A DNA stretch of 64,000 nucleotides from Gottschalkia purinilytica (GCF_001190785.1 NZ_LGSS01000003.1:1-64000); one strand, 5' to 3'. Shown: positions 1 to 9,724, counted from the stretch's first letter. Numbers and translations are program-made. The notes: generated by a model not told the origin, from the sequence alone.

Positions 1-86
1 CTACCATTCCATGTTTTATATATAGGTCTCATATAATCATAATAAGAGTCACCTGTACTGTAGTAGTTGTTATAATAATCTGACAT
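1..86 (-). CDS. Partial small Tyr-rich protein, 3' end outside window
   Basis: An ATG at 84-86 opens a frame that runs to the window edge, at least 28 codons with no stop. A ribosome binding site (GGAG) lies 8 bases ahead. Eight of the 28 visible residues are Tyr, with many Asn, Asp and Ser, a composition common in small spore coat or exosporium proteins. It sits just downstream, on the same strand, of a Cys/His-rich surface-like gene. The spore-surface role is inference from composition and neighbour; no family is recognised. Confidence 0.55.
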   Translation of the reverse strand, partial: MSDYYNNYYSTGDSYYDYMRPIYKTWNG

Positions 87-194
87 ATCTTCTACTCCTT
101 TCTTTTAAAATTTCAATAGAGACTATACAATTCTACGTCTCTTCTTATGAAATTCTAAGAATATCAGATTCAAAATATATTCTTAAGTTTTCTA

Positions 195-824
195 TTAACA
201 TCCATTTCCTGCTATTAGTGAGATTCCTCCTTGACCAACATTGATAGCTGATGCTACTGCTACCGCTGCTGTAGCTTCTACTGTTACTCTGTAAGTGCAG
301 CAGTTTGCAGGACATGCATTACAATCACAAACTACAAAAGCAACTGGGATTGAAGACCCAACAGCAAGAACTACTCCTTGAGGTAAGTTAAATGATTGTA
401 TCTCTACTTCATCTTGATTGTCACAACGTCTAAATACTCTAAATGTTATTGTAGTTCCAACTGCAATAGCTACACCAATTGTGATTATAGCTGAAATTTC
501 TAGCTGTACACATGGTTTTTTAAAACAACATAAATCTGATACTGATATAGTTCCTATAGTTGTTGGAGTAATTAATCCTCCTATAGCAATAACACCTATA
601 CCAGTTGCTCCTGTAAGAGTACTACATCTAAATTTAATTTTCTCAGGTTTACAATCTGGTTCTCTAAAGCATTTACAGTCATGTTTTTTACAGTCGCAGT
701 CATGTTTTTTACAATCGCAGTCATGTTTATGACAGTCGCAATCATGTTTATCAAAGTCACAATCATGTTTCTTGTGTTTTATACTACCAAAACTTGTTGG
801 CCTATTATAGTAATAAGATGTCAT
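195..824 (-). CDS. Cys/His-repeat protein with DUF4489-like C-terminal region
   Basis: A 209-residue protein. Residues 18-55 are a run of short repeats built on Lys-His-Asp-Cys-(Asp/Lys)-Cys, an obvious potential metal-binding or cross-linking tail. The rest is hydrophobic, beta-rich and Cys-containing and resembles the DUF4489 family of Clostridia, with the Phe-Arg-Val-Phe-Arg-x-Cys-Asp strand and a CDCNACPANCC cluster near residue 170. There is no signal peptide. A strong AAAGGAG site precedes the ATG. A spore-surface role is likely for such Cys-rich proteins in spore formers but is inference here. The downstream Tyr-rich gene may belong to the same unit. Confidence 0.65.
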   Translation of the reverse strand: MTSYYYNRPTSFGSIKHKKHDCDFDKHDCDCHKHDCDCKKHDCDCKKHDCKCFREPDCKPEKIKFRCSTLTGATGIGVIAIGGLITPTTIGTISVSDLCCFKKPCVQLEISAIITIGVAIAVGTTITFRVFRRCDNQDEVEIQSFNLPQGVVLAVGSSIPVAFVVCDCNACPANCCTYRVTVEATAAVAVASAINVGQGGISLIAGNGC

Positions 825-930
825 AAGAATATTCTCCTTTCTTTTTTAAAAGATATTATTTAATTATGTGTTACTTGTTATCAGTATATTAACCCTTTAT
901 AAATTGTGTTACTGTTTCTATTTTATTTTA

Positions 931-967
931 GGTTAAAAAATAAAAGCTGCCATAAAGGCAGCTTTTA
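931..967 (-). terminator. Terminator overlapping the secF stop
   Basis: An inverted repeat AAAGCTGCC...GGCAGCTTT with a short loop is followed on the minus strand by a T-rich tract. The TAA stop of secF lies inside the stem. It ends the secDF transcription unit. Confidence 0.85.
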
Positions 968-1846
968 AGCTTGTTTAAGATTCTTATTACTATTTGTTCT
1001 CGTTTTTAATATATACCAGATAGGACTTGCTATGAATATAGAAGAATATGTTCCTATTATAATACCAACTACTAAAGGAAGAGCAAATCCTTTAATGGCT
1101 TCAACTCCAATAATATAAAGTAGCATTATAGATATTAGTGTCGTGAATGAAGTAGCCATTGTTCTTCTTAAAGTTTGTTTTATACTATTATTTATCAATT
1201 CTTCATAATTTTCTTTTTTAGTATTTTTAGAGTTTTCTCTTATTCTATCAAATATTACTATGGTATCGTTTATAGAGTACCCTATTATAGTTAATATAGC
1301 TGCTATAAAAGTACTGTCTATTTGTAATCTAAATATAGAGTAAAAAGAAAACATAAACAATGCATCATGTATTAATGATATAACAGCTGATAACCCAAAT
1401 TTAAATTCAAATCTAAATGTAACATATAACAATATACCAATAGATGCAGCTATAACAGCTATAAGTGCATTTCTTTGTATCTCTGAACCTATAGCAGAGC
1501 CTAAGCTTTCAGCCTTATCAGCTTCAGTAGCTTTTAAATTATATTTTTCTTTAAACTTATTAAATATTTCCTTCGTTTGTTTATCATTAAGATTTAAGCT
1601 ACTTTTAATTATAACTTGATTTTTATTTTCTCCTGCATGTATTATACTTGCATTCTTATCAAATTCATTTGTTATTTTTCTTATATCCTCAGTAGGAACT
1701 TTCTTTTCTAAATCTATTTGAATTAGTGTACCACCTGTAAAATCTATTCCATAGTTAAGTCCTTTAAAAGCTGCCATAAATATACCAACTACTATAAATA
1801 ATATAGATAATGTAAAAAATATATTTCTATTTTTAACTATATTCAA
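965..1846 (-). CDS. secF: Protein translocase subunit SecF
   Basis: A 293-residue inner-membrane protein that works with SecD and SecYEG to complete protein export using the proton gradient. One N-terminal membrane segment (about residues 8-28), a short extracytoplasmic domain with the Gly-Ile-Asp-Phe-x-Gly-Gly motif at about 33-39, and five more segments in the C-terminal half are visible. The NDTIVIFDRIRE motif of the RND-type core (about residues 193-204) is typical. Length is normal. It lies 13 bp downstream of secD as a separate gene, and the unit ends at the terminator that overlaps its stop. Confidence 0.97.
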   Translation of the reverse strand: MNIVKNRNIFFTLSILFIVVGIFMAAFKGLNYGIDFTGGTLIQIDLEKKVPTEDIRKITNEFDKNASIIHAGENKNQVIIKSSLNLNDKQTKEIFNKFKEKYNLKATEADKAESLGSAIGSEIQRNALIAVIAASIGILLYVTFRFEFKFGLSAVISLIHDALFMFSFYSIFRLQIDSTFIAAILTIIGYSINDTIVIFDRIRENSKNTKKENYEELINNSIKQTLRRTMATSFTTLISIMLLYIIGVEAIKGFALPLVVGIIIGTYSSIFIASPIWYILKTRTNSNKNLKQA

Positions 1847-1859
1847 TTCTTTCTACCCC

Positions 1860-3125
1860 CTATGCACCAAATAATTTGGTATTCTTTGATAGTCTAGTAT
1901 TTACAGTAAGTTTCAATAGAAACTTAGTTACAAATACAGCAGTTATCATAGAAGTACACAATCCTATAATTAATGTAACTCCAAATCCTTTTATGGGACC
2001 TGTCCCAAGATAGTATAATACTGTACCTGCAATAAGGGTAGTTATATTAGAGTCAATAACGGAAGTTAATGCTCTTTTAAATCCACTATCTACTGCCATT
2101 CTAAGAGATTTTCCTGATTTTAGCTCTTCTTTTATTCTTTCAAATATTAGTATATTTGCATCTACTGCCATTCCTATAGAAAGAATTAGTCCTGCAATAC
2201 CAGGTAAAGTCAACTTAACATCTAACCCAATCATTATACTTAGTGTTAAGAGAATATATATAGTTAGACAAATATCAGCTATAAAACCTGGAACTCTATA
2301 CATTACAATCATAAATAAAAATGTTATTAATAGGCCTATAGCTCCAGCTAGTATACTTTTATCTAATGATTCCAAACCTAGTGTAGGTCCTATAACAGAT
2401 GTTTGAACTTGTTTCAATTCTACTGGTAAAGCACCAGCTCTTATTAAGTTAGCTAGTTCAGTAGCCGATTTTACATCAAAGCTTCCTTGTATAACTGCTT
2501 TACCATCACTTATAGGCTGTTGTACAATAGGACTTGATATTACTTTATCATCTACAACTATAAATATAGCTTTCTCTTTAGGATCTGTTTTTTGAGATAA
2601 AGCTTTTGTAGCTTCTTCAAACTTTTTAGCTCCTTCTTTATCAAATCTTAAAGATACTACTGGTTCTTCTTTACCTGTTGCACTTTGCTGAAAACCAACA
2701 TCAGATTCTTTTACATTTTTACCTGTTACTACTATTTTACCTTGAGGATCAACAAATTGTAGTTGAGCAGTTTTTCCTATAAGGTCAATAGCTTCTTGTG
2801 AATTTTTAATACCTGCTAGTTCTACTCTTATTCTTTTTTTACCCTCTATAACTATGTTGGGTTCTGCAACCCCAAGTGAATCTACTCTTTGTGTTATTAT
2901 TGCTTTAGTTTGTTCCATTTTTTTCTCTAATTCTTTTCCTGTATCCTTAGTTTGAGCTTCTAATACTACATATACTCCTCCAGCTAAATCTAATCCCAAC
3001 TGAATTTTTTGTTTTATAGGAGGTATTTTGTATTTTCCAAGTTTTACGCCATTTATAGCTCCAAAAGAAATACTACCAACTATAGCAATAATTAAAATAA
3101 ATATTACCATATTTCTCTTTTTCAA
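1860..3125 (-). CDS. secD: Protein translocase subunit SecD
   Basis: A 421-residue partner of SecF in late steps of Sec export. It has an N-terminal anchor, the LGLDLAGG motif (about residues 43-50), a reduced P1 extracytoplasmic domain and a six-segment RND core containing GMAVDANILIFERIKEE (about 316-332), which includes the conserved Asp of the proton path. The protein is shorter than the E. coli form, as usual in Firmicutes. The start is supported by an AAAGGGGG-type ribosome site. It is co-directional with the genes upstream, including yajC, whose product joins the SecDF complex. Confidence 0.97.
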   Translation of the reverse strand: MKKRNMVIFILIIAIVGSISFGAINGVKLGKYKIPPIKQKIQLGLDLAGGVYVVLEAQTKDTGKELEKKMEQTKAIITQRVDSLGVAEPNIVIEGKKRIRVELAGIKNSQEAIDLIGKTAQLQFVDPQGKIVVTGKNVKESDVGFQQSATGKEEPVVSLRFDKEGAKKFEEATKALSQKTDPKEKAIFIVVDDKVISSPIVQQPISDGKAVIQGSFDVKSATELANLIRAGALPVELKQVQTSVIGPTLGLESLDKSILAGAIGLLITFLFMIVMYRVPGFIADICLTIYILLTLSIMIGLDVKLTLPGIAGLILSIGMAVDANILIFERIKEELKSGKSLRMAVDSGFKRALTSVIDSNITTLIAGTVLYYLGTGPIKGFGVTLIIGLCTSMITAVFVTKFLLKLTVNTRLSKNTKLFGA

Positions 3126-3172
3126 ATCTTTTCCCCCTCTTTTTAAAGTCTTTTACTTTTTTAAATTGCTAT

Positions 3173-3676
3173 TTATTTTTTATGCTTTTCAGCATATATA
3201 CAATAATCTAGCGCGGATTGTTTTAATTGTTTTATTTCTTCTTCAGTAAGATCTCTTACAATTCTCGCTGGTGAACCTAATACTAGTGAACCTGACGGTA
3301 TTTTTTTACCGGGTGTCACTATACTTCCAGCTCCTATTAACACATTATCTTCTATTTCTACACCATCTAATATTATAGCTCCCATACCAATTAAAACATT
3401 ATCCCCTATTTTACAAGCATGTACAATAGCTTTGTGCCCTACTGTAACATAGTCCCCTATTATAGTTTCATTATCCTTACTAATATGAATGACCGTTCCA
3501 TCCTGTATATTAGTAGACTCTCCTATAACTATTGTGTTCTCATCTCCTCTCAGAACACAATTATACCATATGCTTGTATTTTTTCCAATTTTTACTTTAC
3601 CTATCACTTCAGCGCTGTTGGCTACAAAGCAACTCTCATGAATCTCTGGAGCTGCTTCTTGGTACTCTAATAACAT
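3173..3676 (-). CDS. Gamma-carbonic-anhydrase-like hexapeptide-repeat protein
   Basis: A 167-residue left-handed beta-helix protein of the YrdA/PaaY branch of gamma-carbonic anhydrases. Hexapeptide repeats run through about residues 15-125. The three metal-ligand histidines are in place at H64, H81 and H86, so a metal-dependent role (CO2/bicarbonate or a related hydration) is plausible, but many family members have no measured activity. The C-terminal helix after SGSLVLGSPARIVRDLT is typical. It lies 4 bp from the SCIFF maturase gene and is probably co-transcribed with it; a functional link is not implied. Confidence 0.85.
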   Translation of the reverse strand: MLLEYQEAAPEIHESCFVANSAEVIGKVKIGKNTSIWYNCVLRGDENTIVIGESTNIQDGTVIHISKDNETIIGDYVTVGHKAIVHACKIGDNVLIGMGAIILDGVEIEDNVLIGAGSIVTPGKKIPSGSLVLGSPARIVRDLTEEEIKQLKQSALDYCIYAEKHKK

Positions 3677-3680
3677 CCTA

Positions 3681-5039
3681 TTATTCCCCCTGATTCAGAT
3701 TAGCAGTAATTGATATAGCACATTCTATACGTTTCTTTTCCATTTCACAACCTATTTTATATGGATTCTTAATGTCATTATTAAAGTTATATGCATTAGC
3801 ATGACATCCTCCACTACAATAAAATTTCGCCCAACAACTACTACATTCCTCTTTTGAAAACACATTAGCTTGTCTAAATTCATTTCTTAATTCAGTTTTT
3901 TGTATTCCATCAGAGACGTTACCCATTTTAAAATCTTCATTTCCAACAAATTGATGACAAGGATATAAATCTCCTTCAGGAGTTACAGCTAAATACTCAA
4001 CTCCAGCTCCGCATCCTACTACTCTCTTTATAAAACAAGGTCCTTGACTTAAATCAATCATAAAATGAAAAAAATCAAATCCTTTACCATTCTTATGAGC
4101 TTTTATATATTCTTTAGATAGCTCTTCATATTCTTTTACAATTGTATCTAGATGCTCCTCTAGAAGTGCATAATCATTTTCTGGACTAGCAACAACTGGT
4201 TCTACTGAAACACTATCAAATCCCAGTTCATTTAAGAACATAACATCCTTTGAAAAATCTAGATTATGACTTGTAAAAGTTCCTCTTAAATAATAAGATT
4301 TATCCCCTCTAAGTTTTACAAAATCTAAAAATTTAGGAACAATAACATCAAAACTGCCTTTTCCACTTACAGTTTCTCTCATTCTGTCATTTGTCTCTTT
4401 TCTACCATCTAAACTAAGTACCACATTATCCATATTTTCATTTATAAACTTTGCTTTTTCTTCGTCTAAAAGTATTCCATTTGTAGTTATAGTAAATCTG
4501 AAGTTTTTATTATGCTTATTTTCTAACTCTCTACCATAAGACACCAAATCTTTTACTACATCAAAATTCATTAGAGGCTCTCCACCAAAAAAATCAACTT
4601 CTAAATTTCTTCTATTTCCTGAGTTTTCAACTAAGAATTCTAATGCCTTTTTACCTACATTAAGTGGCATATGAAGTCTTTCTCCATTAAAGTCTCCTTG
4701 AGAAGCAAAACAATAACTACATTTTAAATTACAGTCATGTGCAACGTGTAAACAAAGTGCTTTTACTATATTTTCCTTATTATAGTTTATTTCTCCAATA
4801 TTTGCTGGTTCACTAAATAATAAATCATTTTCAACTAGAATTTTCACTTCATCACAAGCTTCTTTTATCTGATCTTCTTCGTATTTATGCTCTAACTGCT
4901 TAATTATATCTACTAATTCATTTTTTTCATACAAATCAACTATATCCCATATTAGTTCATCAACTACGTGGACAGAACCACTATTAATATCCAAAACTAT
5001 TTTTTTATTATTTAGTTCAAACTTGTGTATCTTTATCAT
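3681..5039 (-). CDS. scfB: SCIFF peptide maturase, radical SAM/SPASM (thioether cross-linking)
   Basis: A 452-residue radical SAM enzyme that installs Cys-to-Thr-type thioether links in the SCIFF precursor peptide encoded just upstream. An N-terminal peptide-recognition (RRE-like) region spans about residues 1-85. The SAM cluster motif is C103-x3-C107-x2-C110, followed by a Gly-Gly-Glu-Pro motif. The C-terminal SPASM domain has the Cys pattern ...PCHQF...CSSCWAKFYCSGGCH... that holds auxiliary clusters. Length matches the family. The link to the precursor, found together across Clostridia, makes the call secure. A hairpin between precursor and maturase may lower maturase output relative to peptide. 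Confidence 0.95.
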   Translation of the reverse strand: MIKIHKFELNNKKIVLDINSGSVHVVDELIWDIVDLYEKNELVDIIKQLEHKYEEDQIKEACDEVKILVENDLLFSEPANIGEINYNKENIVKALCLHVAHDCNLKCSYCFASQGDFNGERLHMPLNVGKKALEFLVENSGNRRNLEVDFFGGEPLMNFDVVKDLVSYGRELENKHNKNFRFTITTNGILLDEEKAKFINENMDNVVLSLDGRKETNDRMRETVSGKGSFDVIVPKFLDFVKLRGDKSYYLRGTFTSHNLDFSKDVMFLNELGFDSVSVEPVVASPENDYALLEEHLDTIVKEYEELSKEYIKAHKNGKGFDFFHFMIDLSQGPCFIKRVVGCGAGVEYLAVTPEGDLYPCHQFVGNEDFKMGNVSDGIQKTELRNEFRQANVFSKEECSSCWAKFYCSGGCHANAYNFNNDIKNPYKIGCEMEKKRIECAISITANLNQGE

Positions 5040-5104
5040 AAAAATCCTCCCACTTTATTAATTGTCAAAATGATAATGTATTTATTATATTAATATAGAG
5101 GCCA

Positions 5105-5134
5105 AATTAAAAAGTAGTGGTTGCCCACTACTTT
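5105..5134 (-). terminator. Hairpin between SCIFF precursor and maturase, probable partial terminator
   Basis: A perfect 10-bp stem (AAAGTAGTGG, loop TTGC on the plus strand, CCACTACTTT) ends on the minus strand in TTTTTAATTT. It lies in the 106-bp gap between the peptide gene and scfB, so it is well placed to give more precursor message than maturase message. Confidence 0.75.
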
Positions 5135-5145
5135 CTATGTAACAA

Positions 5146-5286
5146 CTACTTATTTTCACACTTTTGATTCCCAACTGTGCAAGAAGTTTTACAAGCTGAT
5201 TGACATGAAGTTTGACATTCTCCACATCCACGGTTAACAATCATATTTTTTAAGCTACTTCCGTTCAAAGTTTTTATATGCTTCAT
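5146..5286 (-). CDS. scfA: SCIFF precursor peptide (six cysteines in forty-five)
   Basis: A 46-residue ribosomal peptide, the substrate of the adjacent radical SAM maturase. The leader begins MKHIKTLNGSSLKN and the core holds six Cys at positions 21, 24, 28, 32, 36 and 43, with Thr and Ser between them as cross-link acceptors (C-x2-C-x3-C-x3-C-x3-C pattern). This matches the SCIFF family, which is almost universal in Clostridia but of unknown function. The start is set by an AGGAGG-like site. The mature product and target remain unknown in the family. Confidence 0.95.
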   Translation of the reverse strand: MKHIKTLNGSSLKNMIVNRGCGECQTSCQSACKTSCTVGNQKCENK

Positions 5287-5363
5287 AGTATGCCTCCTTA
5301 TTAAGTTTTCTTTTTCAAGATACCATACAGAATTATAACATAAAGCTTTTTCAAATTAAAGTC

Positions 5364-5753
5364 TTATTTTATGTTAACGCCTATTATGCCGCCTACACTT
5401 CCAGTTACCAAACCAATTACTGTTTTTAATACCAGATATTTGTTAAAAGTGAAAGCATCTATGAATAAAATGTTTAATAATACAAGTATAACTATATACA
5501 AAATTCCAATAATTCCGCCGTTTAACCAACCTTTTTGTTTAATCTTTATAGATATGTATATAGCACCTACTGCAATACTAATTATCATTATTATAGAGTT
5601 AGTTACTGGTACCATATTTTCAGATAAATTTGTATAAGACATTATTAGAGTTTGTATAATCATTAAAGATAGAGTTAATGAGATACTAATTCCAACTGCC
5701 TTAGATAAATTTACTATATAAGTTGAGCTCCCTTTCAATTTTTGTGAACTCAT
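5364..5753 (-). CDS. TIGR04086-type four-helix membrane protein
   Basis: A 129-residue protein with four hydrophobic segments (about residues 15-36, 48-68, 77-97 and 108-128) separated by short loops. It resembles the TIGR04086/YrzE-like membrane family, which is commonly encoded next to SCIFF genes in Clostridia. It has no catalytic motif and no assigned function. It is 77 bp upstream of the precursor peptide and on the same strand, so a role with the SCIFF system, or with the Sec genes around it, is possible but unproven. An own ribosome site precedes the ATG. Confidence 0.75.
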   Translation of the reverse strand: MSSQKLKGSSTYIVNLSKAVGISISLTLSLMIIQTLIMSYTNLSENMVPVTNSIIMIISIAVGAIYISIKIKQKGWLNGGIIGILYIVILVLLNILFIDAFTFNKYLVLKTVIGLVTGSVGGIIGVNIK

Positions 5754-5821
5754 GACTTCACCTCCAATACAGACTTTTACTCAATATTTATGCATCTAAT
5801 ATATTAATAATGTCAAAAAAT

Positions 5822-5857
5822 AAAAAAGACTTCTTACTTTTTTAAGAAGTCTTTTTA
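5822..5857 (-). terminator. Terminator downstream of yajC
   Basis: The stem AAAGACTTCTT...AAGAAGTCTTT is followed on the minus strand by a T-rich run. It lies between yajC and the TIGR04086 gene and separates the tgt-yajC unit from the SCIFF block. Confidence 0.85.
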
Positions 5858-5865
5858 CAGTTTTT

Positions 5866-6159
5866 TTATTTGCCTTCAGTATCCTGCTTTTCTGATTTTT
5901 GAACATTTCCTATAGCCCATTTAGCTACATTGAATCTAGTTTTATCTGATCCTACTTCTATTGTTAATTCATCATCTTTTACTTTAACTATTTTTCCAAA
6001 GATTCCACCAATAGTTATTACTTCATCTCCTACTTTAATATTGCTCCTCATATCTCTTATTTCTTTTTCTCTTTTCTTTTGAGGTCTTATTAAAACAAAG
6101 TAGAATACTACTAAAAAACCTAATGGTATTAGCATATTAATTAAAAATCTAGAATCCAT
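5866..6159 (-). CDS. yajC: Preprotein translocase subunit YajC
   Basis: A 97-residue single-pass membrane protein that associates with SecDF. The hydrophobic segment (about residues 5-24) is followed by the hallmark FVLIRPQKKREKE stretch, then a small soluble domain with GDEVITIGGIFGKIVKV. Length and layout are typical. It lies 59 bp downstream of tgt, the usual tgt-yajC pairing, and is followed at once by a terminator. Confidence 0.95.
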   Translation of the reverse strand: MDSRFLINMLIPLGFLVVFYFVLIRPQKKREKEIRDMRSNIKVGDEVITIGGIFGKIVKVKDDELTIEVGSDKTRFNVAKWAIGNVQKSEKQDTEGK

Positions 6160-6218
6160 GAATTACAGCCCCTTTCTTAATTTATAATTTATAAGTTATA
6201 TTTATTCTACATTGTTAA

Positions 6219-7409
<1,191 letters not shown>

Positions 7410-7577
7410 TTACTATTAGAGTATCTATTTTCTTTAAACGACATAAAGTATAACATATATTATTTTTTACTACAATACAAGTTATAATACAATTTTTTAA
7501 AATTCATGTTGATTTTTATAATTTATTATAGTAGAATTTAATAAAAATAACTAATATATATAAATTCTGTGATTAAA

Positions 7578-7838
7578 AGTAGTAAGTATATTTGTGTGTC
7601 AAAGCGATTCAGGGATGGTGAAAGCCTGAAACATTATGATGTACTGAATGGATTTATGAGAAGCTAGGTGAAATTTTATAAGAGTAACCAAAGTCGTGTG
7701 TTTCACGTTATAGGAACAAGATATCGAAAAATACTTATATTGTTTTTCCGTATCTTTTTAAGTGAGATGTTTATCATCTAATTTAGGTGGCACCACGGAA
7801 ATATACCTTTCGTCCTATTATGGGCGGAAGGTTTTTTT
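7578..7838 (+). promoter_or_regulatory. T-box leader, tRNA-Trp specific, with terminator
   Basis: A classical T-box element ahead of trpP. The T-box core AGGTGGCACCACGG lies at 7785-7798 and the terminator stem with a run of seven T at about 7806-7838. In the Stem I specifier loop context CTGAATGGAT the codon TGG (7649-7651) is offered, matching tRNA-Trp. In the T-box bulge the variable base after TGG is C, which would pair with the discriminator G of bacterial tRNA-Trp. Uncharged tRNA-Trp should favour readthrough into the transporter gene. Confidence 0.93.
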
Positions 7839-7878
7839 GTTGAAAAAAATAATTAATATATTAAAGGGGGACTTATAA

Positions 7879-8391
7879 ATGTTAAGAAAAAATATTTTAT
7901 CAGCATTACTTTTAGCTCTAGGCTTTATTATTCACCAATTAACTCCAGCAGGCTTTGCAGGAATAACTTTTGATATTCAATTAACAGTTCTATTCGTAAT
8001 AATAGCAATCAATATGGATTTCAAAAATGCAATAATGACAGGTATAGCTTCTGGATTAATTACCTCTTTAACGACTAAAACACCAGGGGGGCACATACCA
8101 AACTTTATAGATAAAATAGTTACTTCAATTTTGATATACTTCATAATTTTACTATTATTTAAAGTTCTAAATAAACAAGTTTCTTTAGTTATATCAGGAG
8201 CAATAGGAACTATTATAAGTGGTAGTGTATTTTTAGGTTGTCTTATTCTGTTAGGTGGATTACCAGCTAAAGCATTTACAGCAGCATTTATCACTGCCGT
8301 ACTACCAACTGCTTTAGTTAATTGCATTTTAACCGTAATTGTATATAATGCAATAGTTAAATCTAAAAAATTATTAAAAGCGGATGCTTAA
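7879..8391 (+). CDS. trpP: Tryptophan transporter TrpP family
   Basis: A 170-residue protein with about five to six membrane segments, resembling the ECF-type S-component-like TrpP proteins of Firmicutes. The first segment reads MLRKNILSALLLALGF, and the conserved TKTPGGHIPN loop (about residues 67-76) marks the family. It is the only gene behind a Trp-specific T-box, which supports tryptophan as the substrate. A GGGGG ribosome site precedes the ATG. A hairpin just after the stop closes the unit against the convergent queL gene. Confidence 0.9.
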   Translation: MLRKNILSALLLALGFIIHQLTPAGFAGITFDIQLTVLFVIIAINMDFKNAIMTGIASGLITSLTTKTPGGHIPNFIDKIVTSILIYFIILLLFKVLNKQVSLVISGAIGTIISGSVFLGCLILLGGLPAKAFTAAFITAVLPTALVNCILTVIVYNAIVKSKKLLKADA

Positions 8392-8398
8392 CATAAAA

Positions 8399-8462
8399 CA
8401 GGCAAAATTCTTTAAATATCGTTGTAGATATAATTCAAATTTAAAACTTAGAATTTTGCCTA
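8399..8462. terminator. Long inverted repeat between trpP and queL
   Basis: GGCAAAATTC (8401-8410) and its complement GAATTTTGCC (8451-8460) flank an AT-rich 40-base centre between two convergent stop codons. It probably acts as a bidirectional terminator, although the loop is long. Confidence 0.55.
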
Positions 8463-8475
8463 TATTATTTTATGT

Positions 8476-9165
8476 TTAGTCTCCAACTCCAAAATCTGTA
8501 TTATTTAATAGTACTTCTATATGCTCTAAATCCTCTAAAAAAGCATATTCTTTTTCAAACCATTTTATTAATTCTTCATCTCTTTTTAACTCTGTAGAGT
8601 TTTCTACAAACACATTAACAGTTGCATGAGAAAATTTATTTATTATTATATCCATATCTTTTTTTATCATATCTTTTGTTTGTCCCTTGATTCCTACCAT
8701 TATGCATGGAGAATCGAAATACTTTAATACATCTTCATATGTTTCGAACTTAGCATTTTTATTTAATACTTTATTTCTAAAATAATTATCAAATGTCTCT
8801 ATTCCCGTTTTAAATATAATTGGGATTCCAAAAAACTCTCTCATTTCATCAAGCTTATATCTATACGCCCAATGACTTTCTAGAAAAAGTTTTGTTATAC
8901 CTTTTTCTTTTATTTTTTCTTTTATCTTATTAAGAGTATCTTTTGGCATTTCAAAACAACTACCAGAGTTTATAACTTCTAGTACTTTGTACTTTCCAGT
9001 CACTTTTTTAATTTCCTCAAAATTTATTTTATTAATTTCATCTTCTCTTGATGAATTATCATCAATATAATCACAGAAAGTACATTTTCCCCATATACAA
9101 GGAAGTCCTTTTAAAAGAAGTATTTCTCTTTTATTTTTCTCCTTTATTTCACTATATCTATTCAT
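8476..9165 (-). CDS. queL: Queuine lyase-type radical SAM protein (QueL)
   Basis: A 229-residue compact radical SAM protein with a non-standard cluster motif C23-x4-C28-x2-C31. Known work on gut Clostridia describes a radical SAM subgroup (QueL) that converts queuine to preQ1, encoded with an ECF S-component (QueT) and often a nucleosidase (QueK). Here the gene follows a QueT-like gene by 1 bp and both lie behind a preQ1-I riboswitch, so the substrate assignment is well supported by context. No QueK-like gene is next to it. If the assignment failed, it would be an uncharacterised radical SAM protein. Confidence 0.82.
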   Translation of the reverse strand: MNRYSEIKEKNKREILLLKGLPCIWGKCTFCDYIDDNSSREDEINKINFEEIKKVTGKYKVLEVINSGSCFEMPKDTLNKIKEKIKEKGITKLFLESHWAYRYKLDEMREFFGIPIIFKTGIETFDNYFRNKVLNKNAKFETYEDVLKYFDSPCIMVGIKGQTKDMIKKDMDIIINKFSHATVNVFVENSTELKRDEELIKWFEKEYAFLEDLEHIEVLLNNTDFGVGD

Positions 9166-9166
9166 T

Positions 9167-9724
9167 TTACCCTTCTATAATCCTTTCTTTTATTGAGTAT
9201 GGAATACAACTTACAGCCGTTAATGTTACTAAGCAAGATAAAAATCTATCTGCATAGTCAATCAAAAATTGAACAACAAATATAGATACTACTTTATTTA
9301 CTCCTATATTCTTTAAAAAAGCAACTATATATGATGATCCTGATGATGTTACTCCATCAAATACATATGCAGCTATGACAGCACCTATTAAAGATGAAAA
9401 TATAGATATAATTAGGACACTTATAGGTATTCTTAAGCCCTTGAACATTCCTTTTTTATAGAGTAATCCAGATATTAGTCCTACAAATAGTTGTACTGGT
9501 GCAAAATATAAAGAATAAATATCAAAGGTAATACCACTCACAAAACTTCCCAATAATCCTGTAGTAACTCCATAAAGAGGACCAATTATAAAACTAACCA
9601 TTATAGTTCCTATAGAATCTAGCAGAATAGGTAACCTTAAATTTAAAGCGATAAAAGCTCCTATTATATTTAGTGCTACTCCTAACCCTATTGTAGCAAT
9701 TTTTAAAGATGATGCCTTTTTCAT
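9167..9724 (-). CDS. queT: ECF transporter S component, queuine/queuosine precursor (QueT-like)
   Basis: A 185-residue membrane protein with about six segments and the ECF S-component fold: the N-terminal helix carries Ala-x3-Ala-like small-residue packing, followed by LRLPILLDSIGT and GPLYGVTTGLLGS. It binds the vitamin-like substrate and needs the shared ECF energising module, which is not in this window. The preQ1-I riboswitch and transcription terminator directly upstream point to a queuosine precursor as cargo. It is 1 bp from queL, implying coupled translation. Confidence 0.85.
   Translation of the reverse strand: MKKASSLKIATIGLGVALNIIGAFIALNLRLPILLDSIGTIMVSFIIGPLYGVTTGLLGSFVSGITFDIYSLYFAPVQLFVGLISGLLYKKGMFKGLRIPISVLIISIFSSLIGAVIAAYVFDGVTSSGSSYIVAFLKNIGVNKVVSIFVVQFLIDYADRFLSCLVTLTAVSCIPYSIKERIIEG

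Noticed and set aside
418-732. A 104-codon plus-strand frame opposite the Cys/His-repeat gene.
   Set aside because: It is the mirror of a repeat-rich gene with a good ribosome site and family match on the other strand; it has no ribosome site itself.
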